Assembly: GCA_023379555.1 (NCBI GenBank)
Contig: JAMCQR010000054.1
Location: forward strand, 62,001 to 126,000
Reading direction: 5' to 3'
Length of the DNA: 64,000 nucleotides
DNA from: Thermoplasmatota archaeon
Lineage (GTDB): Archaea > Thermoplasmatota > Thermoplasmata > Thermoplasmatales > GCA-001856825
Every line of letters begins with the position of its first letter. Positions within the stretch are counted from its first letter, which is position 1. The notes under the pieces were generated by a model that saw nothing but the letters and a program-made list of their open reading frames with translations, was not told where the DNA came from and did not search any database. The position numbers were made by a program, and so were the translations under genes. Shown in pieces: positions 34,814-43,939 of this stretch.

Positions 34814-35668
34814 GTGCGACAAGCAGAAAGTTTCGTTGGGGATGCAATTCTTTTCATTTTTATGTCGCTCTTCTGGGGATTAAACTATTCTTTCCTGAAG
34901 ATTGCTCTGCAATTTGAGCCCCCACTAATGGTCCTGCTCTTCAGGGTCACATTTGCTGCCCTGATATCAGTGGCATTCTCTTTCCGTTCCCTGAAGAAAC
35001 TCAGAGGCATTGGATTTTTAAGGCCTTTCTTGATGAGCCTTCTAAACATATCCATGTTCATGTCGCTCTGGTTTATTGGTGAGGAATATGAACCCGCCTC
35101 AATCTCTTCAATTTTGATTTACACATATCCAATTATGGCAGTTCTTCTTTCAGGACCCTTCCTTGGGGAAAAACTTGGGTTAATGAAAATTACCGGCACT
35201 ATTGTTGGATTCTTTGGGCTTGTAGTTATTTTCATTGATCAATTGGCCATACGGGGAAGCATCGGACTTTTGCTACTGGTTTCTGCTGCACTTATGTGGG
35301 CTATTGGAACTGTTTTTTACAAGAAATACCTGGCGGGAGTAGATCAGGCAGGAATAAATGCCCTCCAGTTCATATACGCAGTTCCAGTGGTGCTTTTATT
35401 CACCGCTGTGCAGGGAGGCGTAAGACCGTTGAACCTGGATTTTCTGCTTATAACTCTTTACATGGGTTCATTTGGTACTGCAGTTGCATATTATATTTAC
35501 CTCAGGCTGTTGATGAAATACAAGGTATCTCACGTGTCTCCCTACCTTTTCTCTGTTCCTGCCTTTTCTATCTTTCTGAGCCTGATAATAAATGGAGAGC
35601 AGATAATGGTAACTACTCTGGCGGGTTTCCTCCTTGTGTCTGCAGGCATTTATATCAGTTCAAGGTAG
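34814..35668 (+). CDS. EamA/DMT-family transporter
   Basis: A 284-residue protein with ten hydrophobic segments in two EamA repeats. The first has LFWGLNYSFLKIAL and EYEPASISSILIYTYPIMAVLL; the second has AALMWAIGTVFYKKYL and GSFGTAVAYYIYLRLL. Drug/metabolite-type exporters move amino acids or metabolites. The start appears to be GTG at 34814. Convergent with the oxidase operon, 2 bp apart. Confidence 0.85.
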   Translation: MRQAESFVGDAILFIFMSLFWGLNYSFLKIALQFEPPLMVLLFRVTFAALISVAFSFRSLKKLRGIGFLRPFLMSLLNISMFMSLWFIGEEYEPASISSILIYTYPIMAVLLSGPFLGEKLGLMKITGTIVGFFGLVVIFIDQLAIRGSIGLLLLVSAALMWAIGTVFYKKYLAGVDQAGINALQFIYAVPVVLLFTAVQGGVRPLNLDFLLITLYMGSFGTAVAYYIYLRLLMKYKVSHVSPYLFSVPAFSIFLSLIINGEQIMVTTLAGFLLVSAGIYISSR

Positions 35669-35670
35669 AT

Positions 35671-36795
35671 TCATATATCATCTGGAGTACTCCTGCTATT
35701 AACAGGGAATCTGATGAATGATAGATAGAGTGTGAAGAGGAATGTAACGAGCATCAGCACAAGAGTCAGCACCGCGAAGTCAGGAAGTAAAACTGGAATG
35801 TTGAAAAGCGGGTTTACCATCTCACTTGCCTGAATCCCCGTTGAGCCTGTGACTATTATGTAAGGGTACCTGGAAATATTGAGCGTGATCTCAAAGAACA
35901 GAATGAATACGTATACAACCCCTCCTCCAACCAGAGCGGATATCATCCTGGTCTTTCTGAAGACTGTAGCAAAACCCAGCAGCGTTCCCATTATTAAGAG
36001 CACGGTTGAAATTATAAGATATCCTTTCGCTGACATCTGGGAATAGAGGTACTGTGAATTGATCTGCAGTTCTTTTACAGTTGCAAAGAACATTATGATG
36101 GATAGGATCGAAAAGATTATGGTGGATAACCTTGCGATTCCTATCCCTTTTTTGAACTCTGATGAATTCTCCTTCCTTCCTTTGACGGATGCATAAGCCA
36201 GTACCACGAATGAAGACAGCGCTATGGAAATGAACCATGTGTAAAGTGCCATTGGAGTGAATATTGGGTTGTTCAGAGGATTCTGGTTGCTCGCTACAAA
36301 CAGGGTGAGGCCCGCGACCTTCTCTGTAGTGACTCCATATGGGAAATCCAGCGTTGCAAAGATGCTGGTCATTCCGTAGGCCACCATGAGGGCTCCAACC
36401 ATCATAAATATTCCTACCACAATGTGGGCGTTATGCCCCATCCTGTCCCACGTGTACCAGTACAGGGCCATGCTTACGATGGCTATCATTATTCCTGCTA
36501 CAGCTACGGATATAGGGTAGAAGAGGATGTTCGTTGCAATGTAAAGCAAAGACGGCCAGTATCCCGCAAGGAAGACTGTCAGCCAGGTAGCCAGCACTCC
36601 TGCAAACAGGTCTACTCTAATCAGGTAAGAAGTCAATCTCCTTGCAAACTTGATGTAATCATTATCCTTGCTGATTCTTCCTTTGATTTCATAAATCGGG
36701 ATGAGCACGGTCAGTCCCAGTACAACGGTCACAAAGAAATAATGGGCAAAAAATGTGAGTGCAATTCCTGCCAACCCCCAGTATAGATTGTCCAT
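35671..36795 (-). CDS. bd-type oxidase second subunit, CydA' type
   Basis: A 374-residue protein with about nine hydrophobic segments. It begins one base after the CydA stop, so it is the second subunit. Its N-terminal half does not resemble CydB. It parallels the CydA of the same operon: an early His-x-FF (AHYFFVTVVLG against VHAFFLIFAVG), then ISKDNDYIKFARRLTSYL against IKKDNDYLKMAKNASKLW, and matching helix spacing afterwards. This fits the CydA' subunits of archaeal CydAA' oxygen reductases. The exact heme complement cannot be judged from sequence alone. Confidence 0.75.
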   Translation of the reverse strand: MDNLYWGLAGIALTFFAHYFFVTVVLGLTVLIPIYEIKGRISKDNDYIKFARRLTSYLIRVDLFAGVLATWLTVFLAGYWPSLLYIATNILFYPISVAVAGIMIAIVSMALYWYTWDRMGHNAHIVVGIFMMVGALMVAYGMTSIFATLDFPYGVTTEKVAGLTLFVASNQNPLNNPIFTPMALYTWFISIALSSFVVLAYASVKGRKENSSEFKKGIGIARLSTIIFSILSIIMFFATVKELQINSQYLYSQMSAKGYLIISTVLLIMGTLLGFATVFRKTRMISALVGGGVVYVFILFFEITLNISRYPYIIVTGSTGIQASEMVNPLFNIPVLLPDFAVLTLVLMLVTFLFTLYLSFIRFPVNSRSTPDDI

Positions 36796-36796
36796 T

Positions 36797-38341
36797 TCAA
36801 CTACCTCCTCCTGTTGCGCTTCTCCTGAGATTCTTGAAGAATATCATATAAATTCCCCAGAGTCCGGCACCCAGCACTCCAAGTTCAAGAAGAATTATTG
36901 CGACCGTGAATGCAACTGTTATTGTGTGCGTCGTGACCACATCATTGTAGGTCACCAGTCCATAGATTGTCCACGGGTGTCTTCCCATCTCCCTTGTTGC
37001 CCACCCAAACACTGATGCCAGAATGGCAAGAACGGCCGCTACATACGTGCTGTATAACACGAATGTTTCCGTCTTCATCCTCAGGATTACCCTTACAATC
37101 CTGTCAATTGTCTTTGAGTACAGTCCGAGATAACCTACTGCTATGACAAAAAGTATAACGCCCGATATCACCATAAAGTAGTAGAAGAAATGGAGCCAGG
37201 GTGCATATACCTCGGTGGATTGTATTGTCAGCTGTGCCATTGGATTTGTTGCCCCCGGAATGGAAGACAGATAATTGTAACCTTTGAACCAGTGACCCGC
37301 ATTCCCAAACAGTAGGAAACTGATCAGCGGGTCAGATCCTCCATTTGGAGGTATGCCTTCAGTTGCATAGAAGATGTTTCTCTGGAATTCGTAAAGCAAC
37401 CTGCCCTGAAAATCTCCAATAATGGGCTGGATTACTGATGATATAGCCCCGATCGCAAAACTGACTTTGAGCCCCTTCCAGTTGTACGCTTTGTTTCCAT
37501 AATTCTTGAGTATCTTGTAGGACAGATAGGAAGCAGAAAGGAATGAGGTTATTATTATCGCGGCGAACAGGTTGTGAAGATATGTCGCATAAGCCTCAGG
37601 GTTGAATATCGCCACCCAGGGGTTGCTCGTGAAATTGGAGAGCAGCTGGAATGCATTTGGTGAGGATAGCAGCACCGATCCTGTTACTGGAAGCACAGTG
37701 GTAAGTATCTTTAGTTTTGCTGGATTGATGACCTGGCTACCTAGAGAGGGGACCCAAGGCAGGAAATTCTGGGCCACGTATGTCCCGGTTCCCCAGGGTA
37801 CCTGCATCCACGCATTCACTGCAAGTATCATGTACGCGGACAGACTTGAACCGAAGAGTACTCCTGCACCAATTAGAACGTGAAGTCCCTTCCACCTTTT
37901 GAGGCGATTGAATGTTGTGAGATAAGTACCTATCAGAACTATCTCTATTATGAACGCATAGAGCTCAATAATCAGAGGTGCAGCAGCCATGCTTGCGATG
38001 AGGGCAATGGACCCAGACCATACCACGACAAGCCCAAATTCCACCAGTGTTCCGGTCACTGCTCCCGCAGCAAACGTGATTCCCCACAGCTTTGATGCAT
38101 TCTTCGCCATTTTCAGGTAATCATTATCCTTCTTGATCAATCCTATTGATTCCAGCGTCAGCACAACCGTCGGAAAGCCAACTGCGAAAATCAGGAAGAA
38201 AGCATGCACATAGATGCCAACTATAGTCATGTATTCTGCAAGGTTTGCACTTGACCAGGACCCACCAGTTTGCAAACCTGCAAGATTGAATAAATCGGTT
38301 ACAGGATATATCATCTGGATCAGTGTTGATTGATTGGACAA
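36797..38341 (-). CDS. cydA: cytochrome bd-type oxidase subunit I (CydA)
   Basis: A 514-residue CydA. Features are the N-terminal heme-ligand His in YVHAFFLIFAVGF, AYMILAVNAWMQVPWG (the conserved N-x-WMQ-x-P-x-G), and GRHPWTIYG near residue 455, which matches the GRxPW motif. It oxidises quinol and reduces O2 to water at the membrane, with high oxygen affinity. The frame starts with a TTG at 38341; an ATG nine codons in (38314) is about the leaderless distance from CTTAAATC and is a real alternative. First gene of the oxidase operon. Confidence 0.88.
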   Translation of the reverse strand: MSNQSTLIQMIYPVTDLFNLAGLQTGGSWSSANLAEYMTIVGIYVHAFFLIFAVGFPTVVLTLESIGLIKKDNDYLKMAKNASKLWGITFAAGAVTGTLVEFGLVVVWSGSIALIASMAAAPLIIELYAFIIEIVLIGTYLTTFNRLKRWKGLHVLIGAGVLFGSSLSAYMILAVNAWMQVPWGTGTYVAQNFLPWVPSLGSQVINPAKLKILTTVLPVTGSVLLSSPNAFQLLSNFTSNPWVAIFNPEAYATYLHNLFAAIIITSFLSASYLSYKILKNYGNKAYNWKGLKVSFAIGAISSVIQPIIGDFQGRLLYEFQRNIFYATEGIPPNGGSDPLISFLLFGNAGHWFKGYNYLSSIPGATNPMAQLTIQSTEVYAPWLHFFYYFMVISGVILFVIAVGYLGLYSKTIDRIVRVILRMKTETFVLYSTYVAAVLAILASVFGWATREMGRHPWTIYGLVTYNDVVTTHTITVAFTVAIILLELGVLGAGLWGIYMIFFKNLRRSATGGGS

Positions 38342-38415
38342 GATTTAAGGGTTTCATTACATTAATCGATGTAAAAATTTTTAATATAATTCTGTCTGCA
38401 TATATTTAAAGGAAG

Positions 38416-39795
38416 CTAAATCACATTGGTTTTATTTAAATTATCTACTTTAGCTTTAATTCTTTTCGTTATTTCATCTCTTATTCCTTTCCCCTGGTCT
38501 GCCTTGAAATAGAAATATCCCAGTCTTCTTTTCAGGATATCTTCTACAGTCAGTGCACATTCTTCGTTAATTGCGAGGTCAATTCTGTCTCCTTCCTCCC
38601 TTCTTCTGTACAATATCTGTGGAAGATCGCTGGTTCTCATCTTTCTTCCGAGAACTTTTCCAACAGTTGCAGCCACTTTTCTTGATGCGGTCCTGTAGTT
38701 GGTTATCTTAACTCCCATCACCGAGACCATCTTTCCGGTCACGTCTATATGGAAATCCCTCGTCACTCTGCCCGGATCATTTCCCTTCCCGTAAAGTGGC
38801 CTTATCCCTACATACGTGCCTATTATGTCTGATCTGTCCAGTGCTGGAAATAGTCTTTTTACTGATTCGTATATGTAGTCCTTCTCCTCATCCGTGACCT
38901 TCAAAGAATCGGGAGAAGTCACAAAGTCGTCAGTTGTACCTATGATCACCGTTTCGTTTCGCGGGATCACGAACATCTGCCTGCCGTCAATGTGAGACTT
39001 GAATGCAACTGCATTCCCGAAAGGAAAATGATCCTTTTTCATTATCAGATGGGAACCCTTGCTCAACTTGAATCCGTTCATATCCTTCCCTGAGTACTTT
39101 GCATAGGTCTCGCCGACCCATGGACCCGTAGAGTTCACTATAACTTTGCATTTGACCGAATACTCCCCTCCGAACATAGTATCTCGTAGAGTAACCCTGT
39201 TCATCCCGTTTTCCTTGATGATTTTCTCTGCAGCCACATAATTTAACGTCATCGCCCCAAGCATTTTGGCCGTAATTACATTATATATGACCAGTTGGGC
39301 ATCATCTGTGACTGCATCCATGTATGTATAATGGCCCTTGAATCCCGGATATGAGTATTTGCCTTTGTGGAATCTGGGAATACTGTAATTCCTACCTAAG
39401 AGATTGTAAAAGAGCAACCCCGCCGCAATGGTGTACCTTCTCCAGGACCTGTCGTCAATAAGTATGTCAAAGTCTATCCCCTTTACAAAGTCAGTATTCT
39501 TCATCAGATAGTTTCTCTCCCTAAGCAGGTCCATCGTGACCATGACGTGGCCCTGTCCAAGATATCTAATCCCCCCATGAATGAGTTTCGAGGAGTTGCT
39601 GCTGGTACCTGACGCAAAATCAGCCCTGTCGACAAGTATCACGTCCAGGCCGTTTGCAGCCAGAATGCTTGCTACTCCAGCCCCGGCGATTCCTCCCCCT
39701 ATTATAAGGACGTCGAAGTATCTGCCGGCAAGCGTACCTAGGTCTTTTTTCCTGGTTTCCAGGGAGAACTCCATAGGGTCCCATATCTTCCGCAT
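38416..39795 (-). CDS. FAD-dependent glycerol-3-phosphate dehydrogenase
   Basis: A 459-residue GlpA/GlpD-type flavoprotein. The FAD dinucleotide motif VLIIGGGIAGAGVA lies at about 29-42, then TSSNSSKLIHGGIRYL (the GlpD signature) and IGTTDDF further on. It oxidises glycerol-3-phosphate to dihydroxyacetone phosphate and passes electrons to membrane quinones. It lies just upstream on the same strand as the bd-type oxidase, with 74 bp between, a sensible pairing of donor and terminal oxidase. In an archaeon with sn-glycerol-1-phosphate lipids it is catabolic. The ATG at 39795 is preceded by ATAAATATAG; an ATG seven codons later is possible. Confidence 0.88.
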   Translation of the reverse strand: MRKIWDPMEFSLETRKKDLGTLAGRYFDVLIIGGGIAGAGVASILAANGLDVILVDRADFASGTSSNSSKLIHGGIRYLGQGHVMVTMDLLRERNYLMKNTDFVKGIDFDILIDDRSWRRYTIAAGLLFYNLLGRNYSIPRFHKGKYSYPGFKGHYTYMDAVTDDAQLVIYNVITAKMLGAMTLNYVAAEKIIKENGMNRVTLRDTMFGGEYSVKCKVIVNSTGPWVGETYAKYSGKDMNGFKLSKGSHLIMKKDHFPFGNAVAFKSHIDGRQMFVIPRNETVIIGTTDDFVTSPDSLKVTDEEKDYIYESVKRLFPALDRSDIIGTYVGIRPLYGKGNDPGRVTRDFHIDVTGKMVSVMGVKITNYRTASRKVAATVGKVLGRKMRTSDLPQILYRRREEGDRIDLAINEECALTVEDILKRRLGYFYFKADQGKGIRDEITKRIKAKVDNLNKTNVI

Positions 39796-40015
39796 TTATA
39801 TCTATATTTATGAGAGTCGTAGGCTGGATAGACCAAGCAATTGTGAAGCACTTTTCAAAGAGGATACTTTGAACCAAGCGACTCAAATGACCAGTAGTTG
39901 AGTTGTGAAGATATATTGGATCAAATAAGGACAGCAGATTGTTGATAACGATTTCCAATCAATTTTTCACCCTCCCTGAATCTTCAGCTGAAACTTCCCA
40001 ATCAAAGTAATATAA

Positions 40016-40927
40016 TTGATTTATTTACTAATAATTACGAAAGTAGTCATATCGGGAGGAACTGGTTTCATTGGGACGAATCTTGCAAAGCATCTCATTT
40101 CGAAGGGAGAAGAAGTCACTATCCTGACAAGGGGTGAAAATAAAATAGATGGCAATCCAGGGTATATTCACTGGGACCCAAGTGTAGAAAAATACAATGA
40201 CGGAATTGAAGGAGCTGACGTAGTGATTAATCTTGCTGGATATTCAATAGCTGCAAAGAGGTGGAGTACTAGAGTTAAAAATGAACTTGTTGAAAGCAGG
40301 GTCAAGAGTACTAATTACCTTGTAAAATCGCTTGAAAGATGGAATACTAAACTCTTCATAAGCGCATCAGCAGTTGGTTATTATGGGTTCAGAGGAGATG
40401 AATTAGTTGATGAAACTTCGTCCCCTGGGCAGGACTTTCTGTCATCCGTGGCGAAAAAATGGGAAGAAGCTGCAAAGTCTGTCAAGGAGGATTACGTATC
40501 AATCCTGAGATTTGGAATCGTTATTGGTAGGGAGGGAGGAATTTTGAAGAGGTTTTTGAAGCCCGTAAAATATGGACTTTCTAAGAAGATCGGTTCAGGG
40601 GAACAATGGATTTCATGGGTTGATATAGATGATGTGATAGGAGCAATAGACTTCATTATCAGCAATGATCTTAAGGGAACCTATAATGTTACCTCTCCAA
40701 ACCCCCTGAGAAACAGGGAATTCATGAAAATTATTTCAGAAGAGATGGGTAAGAGGCAGCATGTTTCAGTTCCTGGAATATTAATAAAAACGTTACTAGG
40801 AGAAATGGGAGAGAGTTTAATCCTGAATGGACAGAGGGCGGTTCCCAGGAGGCTTGAGTCCGAAGGCTATTTATTTAAGTATCCGGAATTGAATCACTCA
40901 ATTAAAAAGGCCCTAAGTCAAGATTAG
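40016..40927 (+). CDS. TIGR01777-type NAD(P)-dependent epimerase/dehydratase
   Basis: A 303-residue extended SDR. The cofactor motif is GGTGFIGTNLAKHL just after the start; INLAGYSIAAKRW and SASAVGYYG (with the catalytic Tyr region) follow, then FISWVDIDDVIGAI. These define the TIGR01777/YfcH family, whose substrate is unknown. The N-terminus is unclear: the only conventional start is a TTG at 40016 that adds eight residues. The expected start near VVISGGTG has no ATG, GTG or TTG; ATA or ATT codons at 40031-40036 are close to the leaderless distance from the upstream TATA element. Confidence 0.8.
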   Translation: MIYLLIITKVVISGGTGFIGTNLAKHLISKGEEVTILTRGENKIDGNPGYIHWDPSVEKYNDGIEGADVVINLAGYSIAAKRWSTRVKNELVESRVKSTNYLVKSLERWNTKLFISASAVGYYGFRGDELVDETSSPGQDFLSSVAKKWEEAAKSVKEDYVSILRFGIVIGREGGILKRFLKPVKYGLSKKIGSGEQWISWVDIDDVIGAIDFIISNDLKGTYNVTSPNPLRNREFMKIISEEMGKRQHVSVPGILIKTLLGEMGESLILNGQRAVPRRLESEGYLFKYPELNHSIKKALSQD

Positions 40928-41293
40928 AGGACTTATTCTTGTTCCGCCCGGCAAAACAGTAAGGAAGAGATGACTCTGAAAAGATGAAAATCACAATTAG
41001 TAGTTTTATTATCTGATACTACAATTATTAAATTTTAGGCTCATTGATTTTGAGATTTGTACATTTTAATCAGTGTTCCAGCTATCTTTGACCTATTTTT
41101 CAATCCTTAACCTTGCTTTATCTTCCCTTTAACATTCCTCAATAATCCATCAATTCTCTCCTCAATCCCGCATGCTCTGTTAAGATAGAGGAATATGGTA
41201 AGAAATTGTGAACTTGTTAAATTTGGAATGGGTAATTGAGCAAGGTAATCTTATCAATTGGAAAGAATATAAGTACATCAGTTTATTAGAATA
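40928..41293 (+). other. gene-free interval
   Basis: About 366 bp. A GAATATAAGTAC promoter at about 41263-41274 serves the next gene, 25 nt before its ATG. An open stretch of about 50 codons on the minus strand has no start codon and crosses this promoter. Nothing else supported. Confidence 0.5.
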
Positions 41294-41734
41294 ATGATGG
41301 ACAGCAATAATAGAAGAATATGGGAGATAACCTCAATATTTGTGGCTCTCGAAGCTGTCTTTATATATTATGTAGTCGGACTGTTGCTCGTCGGATATCG
41401 TCCTGGATCCGTGCTATTTGGTTTTAAGCCTGCTGGATCTGGTCTTGTTCTTATCGTGTATAATAATCCACTCAAATATTTTCTAGGCCTGAGTTACGTG
41501 CTCAAGACTTTCTTCCCCACCTACTGGTATCATGTCTACCATTTTAATCCGACATATGTTAATGCGGTTGCAGTTGAAAGTCAAATAAAGGCAGCAAATA
41601 ATTTTATGTTTGCGGTCTGGCTAGGTCTAATAGTAGCAGCAATCATAGTCGCAGTCGTCTATGCGATCAAACTCAGAGCAAACCTTAAAGCAACTCCAAA
41701 AACACCTATGCCAGTCCTGGAAGTCAGCTGCTGA
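41294..41734 (+). CDS. membrane protein of unknown function (146 aa)
   Basis: Two clear hydrophobic helices (about 12-34 and 103-128) with a long intervening segment rich in aromatic residues (FFPTYWYHVYHFNP) and a short third hydrophobic stretch (about 45-70). The His/Tyr/Trp cluster between the helices could face the outside. No family recognised. GAATATAAG lies 25 nt upstream of the ATG, so it is probably leaderless. Confidence 0.6.
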   Translation: MMDSNNRRIWEITSIFVALEAVFIYYVVGLLLVGYRPGSVLFGFKPAGSGLVLIVYNNPLKYFLGLSYVLKTFFPTYWYHVYHFNPTYVNAVAVESQIKAANNFMFAVWLGLIVAAIIVAVVYAIKLRANLKATPKTPMPVLEVSC

Positions 41735-41772
41735 GTAACGTGTTTTAAGTGCACCATCTTACGATTGGAATA

Positions 41773-41961
41773 TTACTTTATGTCAACTTTCTTCACTTTA
41801 GTCTTGACTTCCGGGGGTTCGACGAAAGATCTGCCTGCTTTAAGCATTTCCTCTAATGCTTTAAGGAGATGATCCACCGTTCCAGTCATCGTTTTGCTCA
41901 TGTTTGGAATTGTAACCTTGAGTTCTATGGTTATTTTGTCATTTCCATCTTCTTCTGCCAT
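41773..41961 (-). CDS. small acidic/basic partner of ArsA (62 aa)
   Basis: A soluble 62-residue protein: an acidic start (EEDGND), a strand ITIELKVTIP, a helix (VDHLLKALEEMLKAG) and a basic tail (KTKVKKVDIK). Its ATG follows directly after the TAA of the ArsA-type ATPase with no gap, so it is translated from the same message. No family recognised. Tight coupling suggests a subunit or regulator of the ATPase (inference). Confidence 0.6.
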   Translation of the reverse strand: MAEEDGNDKITIELKVTIPNMSKTMTGTVDHLLKALEEMLKAGRSFVEPPEVKTKVKKVDIK

Positions 41962-43125
41962 TTATTTCATCTCTATATTCAAATAGCCATTAATAAATTC
42001 TGCGCCAATAGGATTTTTATCGACGTATGCGGCTGGAAGGTAAAGCACCCTTTTCCAGTTCCCGAGTTCCAGTATGAGCTCTCCTCCCTTATTGTAGATG
42101 TTCATGTCCTTTTTGTCAGCAAATGGGAGTTTGAACTTCACAAAGTATTTTCCTTTCTCCTTGGTGAATTCGACATTTGAACCTTTCTTGAATATCTTGT
42201 CAGGATCATTCATCCCATAGATTCGTCCGCCCATTTCCCTAAGTTTTTCAAACCCTATTGGCTCGGAGTTAAGGAGTGGAATCTTGAAAATATTCAAGTC
42301 AGAAAATGAATAATCAATTCCCTTGATGATCTCTTCCTGTGCATTTCTCCATCCGCTGAAGAAGTTTCCAGTGTTTTCCTGATATATCTTGTTGACAAAA
42401 ATTGAGTCCACGGGATACCCGTAGAGCAGGAGGTAAGTATAAGCCCTCTTTGTCTCATTGAATGACATTCTATCAGGATTTGTGACCAGCCTTATTGTGG
42501 AGATGTTGGAATTTGTCAGGACATCCCTGATTTTCCTCAGTGCTGAATACAGTCTTTCCACACTCTTGAATACCTCATCATTTGGCATTGGCATCGGGCC
42601 TATCGTATTCATTACCGGTCTCACCAGCTTTGCAGCCAGCCTGCCAACAGGGAATATTTTGTCCATATACCATGTCATTGCTTCCGGAAAAGAAAGTAAT
42701 TTCAACGACTCTCCCGTTGGGGCACTGTCTATGATTATATCATCATATTTTTTCCCCTCATAGTACTCCAGTAGGTACAGTAACTGAGCGGCTTCGTCAA
42801 ATCCTGGGAGCGTAGCTATCTCCTCTGCCGACACCGGATCTAGCCCCTGAGACTGGAAAAGTCCCGTTAAATAACCTTTGAGTTCGGCCCAGTGAGAGTT
42901 GATGGCTTCATTCACGCTTATCTCCTGGCCAAAAAGATTCTCCGCAATCTTTAATGGAACGGCCCCGATTTCAGTCCCGAATGCATCTCCCAGGCTGTGG
43001 GCTGGATCTGTGGAAATGACCAGAGTCTTTTTCCCCCTTGAGGAAAGCAAAGAGGCAGTTGAGGCTGCAATGCTTGTCTTACCTACTCCTCCTTTGCCGG
43101 TATACAGCAGGATGCGGGTACTCAT
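41962..43125 (-). CDS. ArsA/GET3-family ATPase with HSP20-like C-terminal domain
   Basis: A 387-residue protein with the deviant Walker A GKGGVGKTS, switch I STDPAHSLGDAF, and DSAPTGESLKLL, as in ArsA/GET3. GET3 relatives deliver tail-anchored membrane proteins; true ArsA drives arsenite export, for which no arsB is seen here. The last ~70 residues (GKYFVKFKLPFADKKDMNIY, then ELILELGNWKRVLYLP) form an alpha-crystallin/HSP20-like beta domain known from archaeal ArsA homologues, which hints at client binding. The open frame extends to 43200, but the ATG at 43125 gives the normal MSTRILLYTGKGG start. Followed directly by a 62-aa gene. Confidence 0.88.
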   Translation of the reverse strand: MSTRILLYTGKGGVGKTSIAASTASLLSSRGKKTLVISTDPAHSLGDAFGTEIGAVPLKIAENLFGQEISVNEAINSHWAELKGYLTGLFQSQGLDPVSAEEIATLPGFDEAAQLLYLLEYYEGKKYDDIIIDSAPTGESLKLLSFPEAMTWYMDKIFPVGRLAAKLVRPVMNTIGPMPMPNDEVFKSVERLYSALRKIRDVLTNSNISTIRLVTNPDRMSFNETKRAYTYLLLYGYPVDSIFVNKIYQENTGNFFSGWRNAQEEIIKGIDYSFSDLNIFKIPLLNSEPIGFEKLREMGGRIYGMNDPDKIFKKGSNVEFTKEKGKYFVKFKLPFADKKDMNIYNKGGELILELGNWKRVLYLPAAYVDKNPIGAEFINGYLNIEMK

Positions 43126-43237
43126 GGGAGGTAATTGTTTCTTAGTAATTCTATTCTTTCGTATTATTATCAGGATTCGACGAAACTTATTCAAAATCAT
43201 TGAGATTGGTTCACGTGCAAATGAAAATGATAGACCC

Positions 43238-43447
43238 TCACAGGGGTATAAAGGAATTGGAACTGTTAGGTTCGTTTGACGATTCTACAGGTTTCACATA
43301 ATAGTTCCGTAAACCCTTTTCTTTCGATGACTCTACAATCTTTAATACCTGGGCATAGGTATAGTATTCACAGCACAGACCGCATTCGTCGCCACTGCAG
43401 GTCTTTAATGGTGGGTATCTGACAGGCAGACTGGGAAGAATATTCAC
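43238..43447 (-). CDS. possible small cysteine-rich protein (69 aa)
   Basis: An open frame starting at GTG (43447), with GGAGGG about 10 nt upstream. The product has a compact cysteine group TCSGDECGLCCEYY that could bind metal, followed by a helix and a Ser/Asn-rich tail. No family known. The codon pattern looks plausible, but there is no independent support. It would be the gene just upstream of the ArsA-type ATPase on the same strand. Confidence 0.35.
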   Translation of the reverse strand: MNILPSLPVRYPPLKTCSGDECGLCCEYYTYAQVLKIVESSKEKGLRNYYVKPVESSNEPNSSNSFIPL

Positions 43448-43939
43448 AATGATATTTCCCTCCGATCTGATCTTCTAATCTTTACTGTTTCTTCTCATAT
43501 TCTCCTATTTCCTCTTTCCAGTACTGTTCTTCGTTGCTTATTATGTTTCACTTAGAACTGGGTCTGCCATTCAGCGTCCAGTACCAATTGCAGTTGGTAC
43601 TTAACTTACCTGGAAGAAGAGGGAGCAACCGCATCCAGTTTTAGCAAGGTAACATAAAGTCGCATCAAGAAAAATAACTGCTGAAAGGAAGGCAGAATAT
43701 TTCGACAAAAGTTCACCATGAATTCATTCTCAACCCGATAAGATAATCAGTAGCTAAGTCTGAACTTCTTTACCGGTTGGACAGAGACCTGATCTTCTTT
43801 TGGTTTTGGCTTTTCCCCTACGTATTGGATATATGTGGCCACATCTTTATTTCATTTTATAGCTAGAATCATCAATATGTAACCAAAAAATCAGGCCTCT
43901 GGGTGGAAAAATAAATATTTGACGATAAAATGAGAATGA
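43448..43939 (+). other. gene-poor interval with one inverted repeat
   Basis: About 490 bp without a supported gene. A perfect 8-bp inverted repeat (AGTACCAA at 43580-43587, TTGGTACT at 43594-43601) lies in it. Short open stretches on the plus strand (about 43480-43610) read as hydrophobic peptide but have no start codon, so decayed membrane-protein sequence is possible. An AATAAATATTTG box near 43908-43918 is the promoter of the next gene. Confidence 0.45.

Noticed and set aside
41040..41280. Minus-strand open stretch of about 50 codons
   Set aside because: No start codon and it runs through the promoter of the next plus-strand gene.
41962..43125. Arsenic resistance locus
   Set aside because: The ATPase belongs to the ArsA/GET3 family, but no arsB, arsR, arsC or acr3 partner is nearby and the HSP20 tail favours a protein-handling role.
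43480..43610. Hydrophobic plus-strand open stretch
   Set aside because: About 44 codons with no ATG, GTG or TTG start; at most a decayed fragment.
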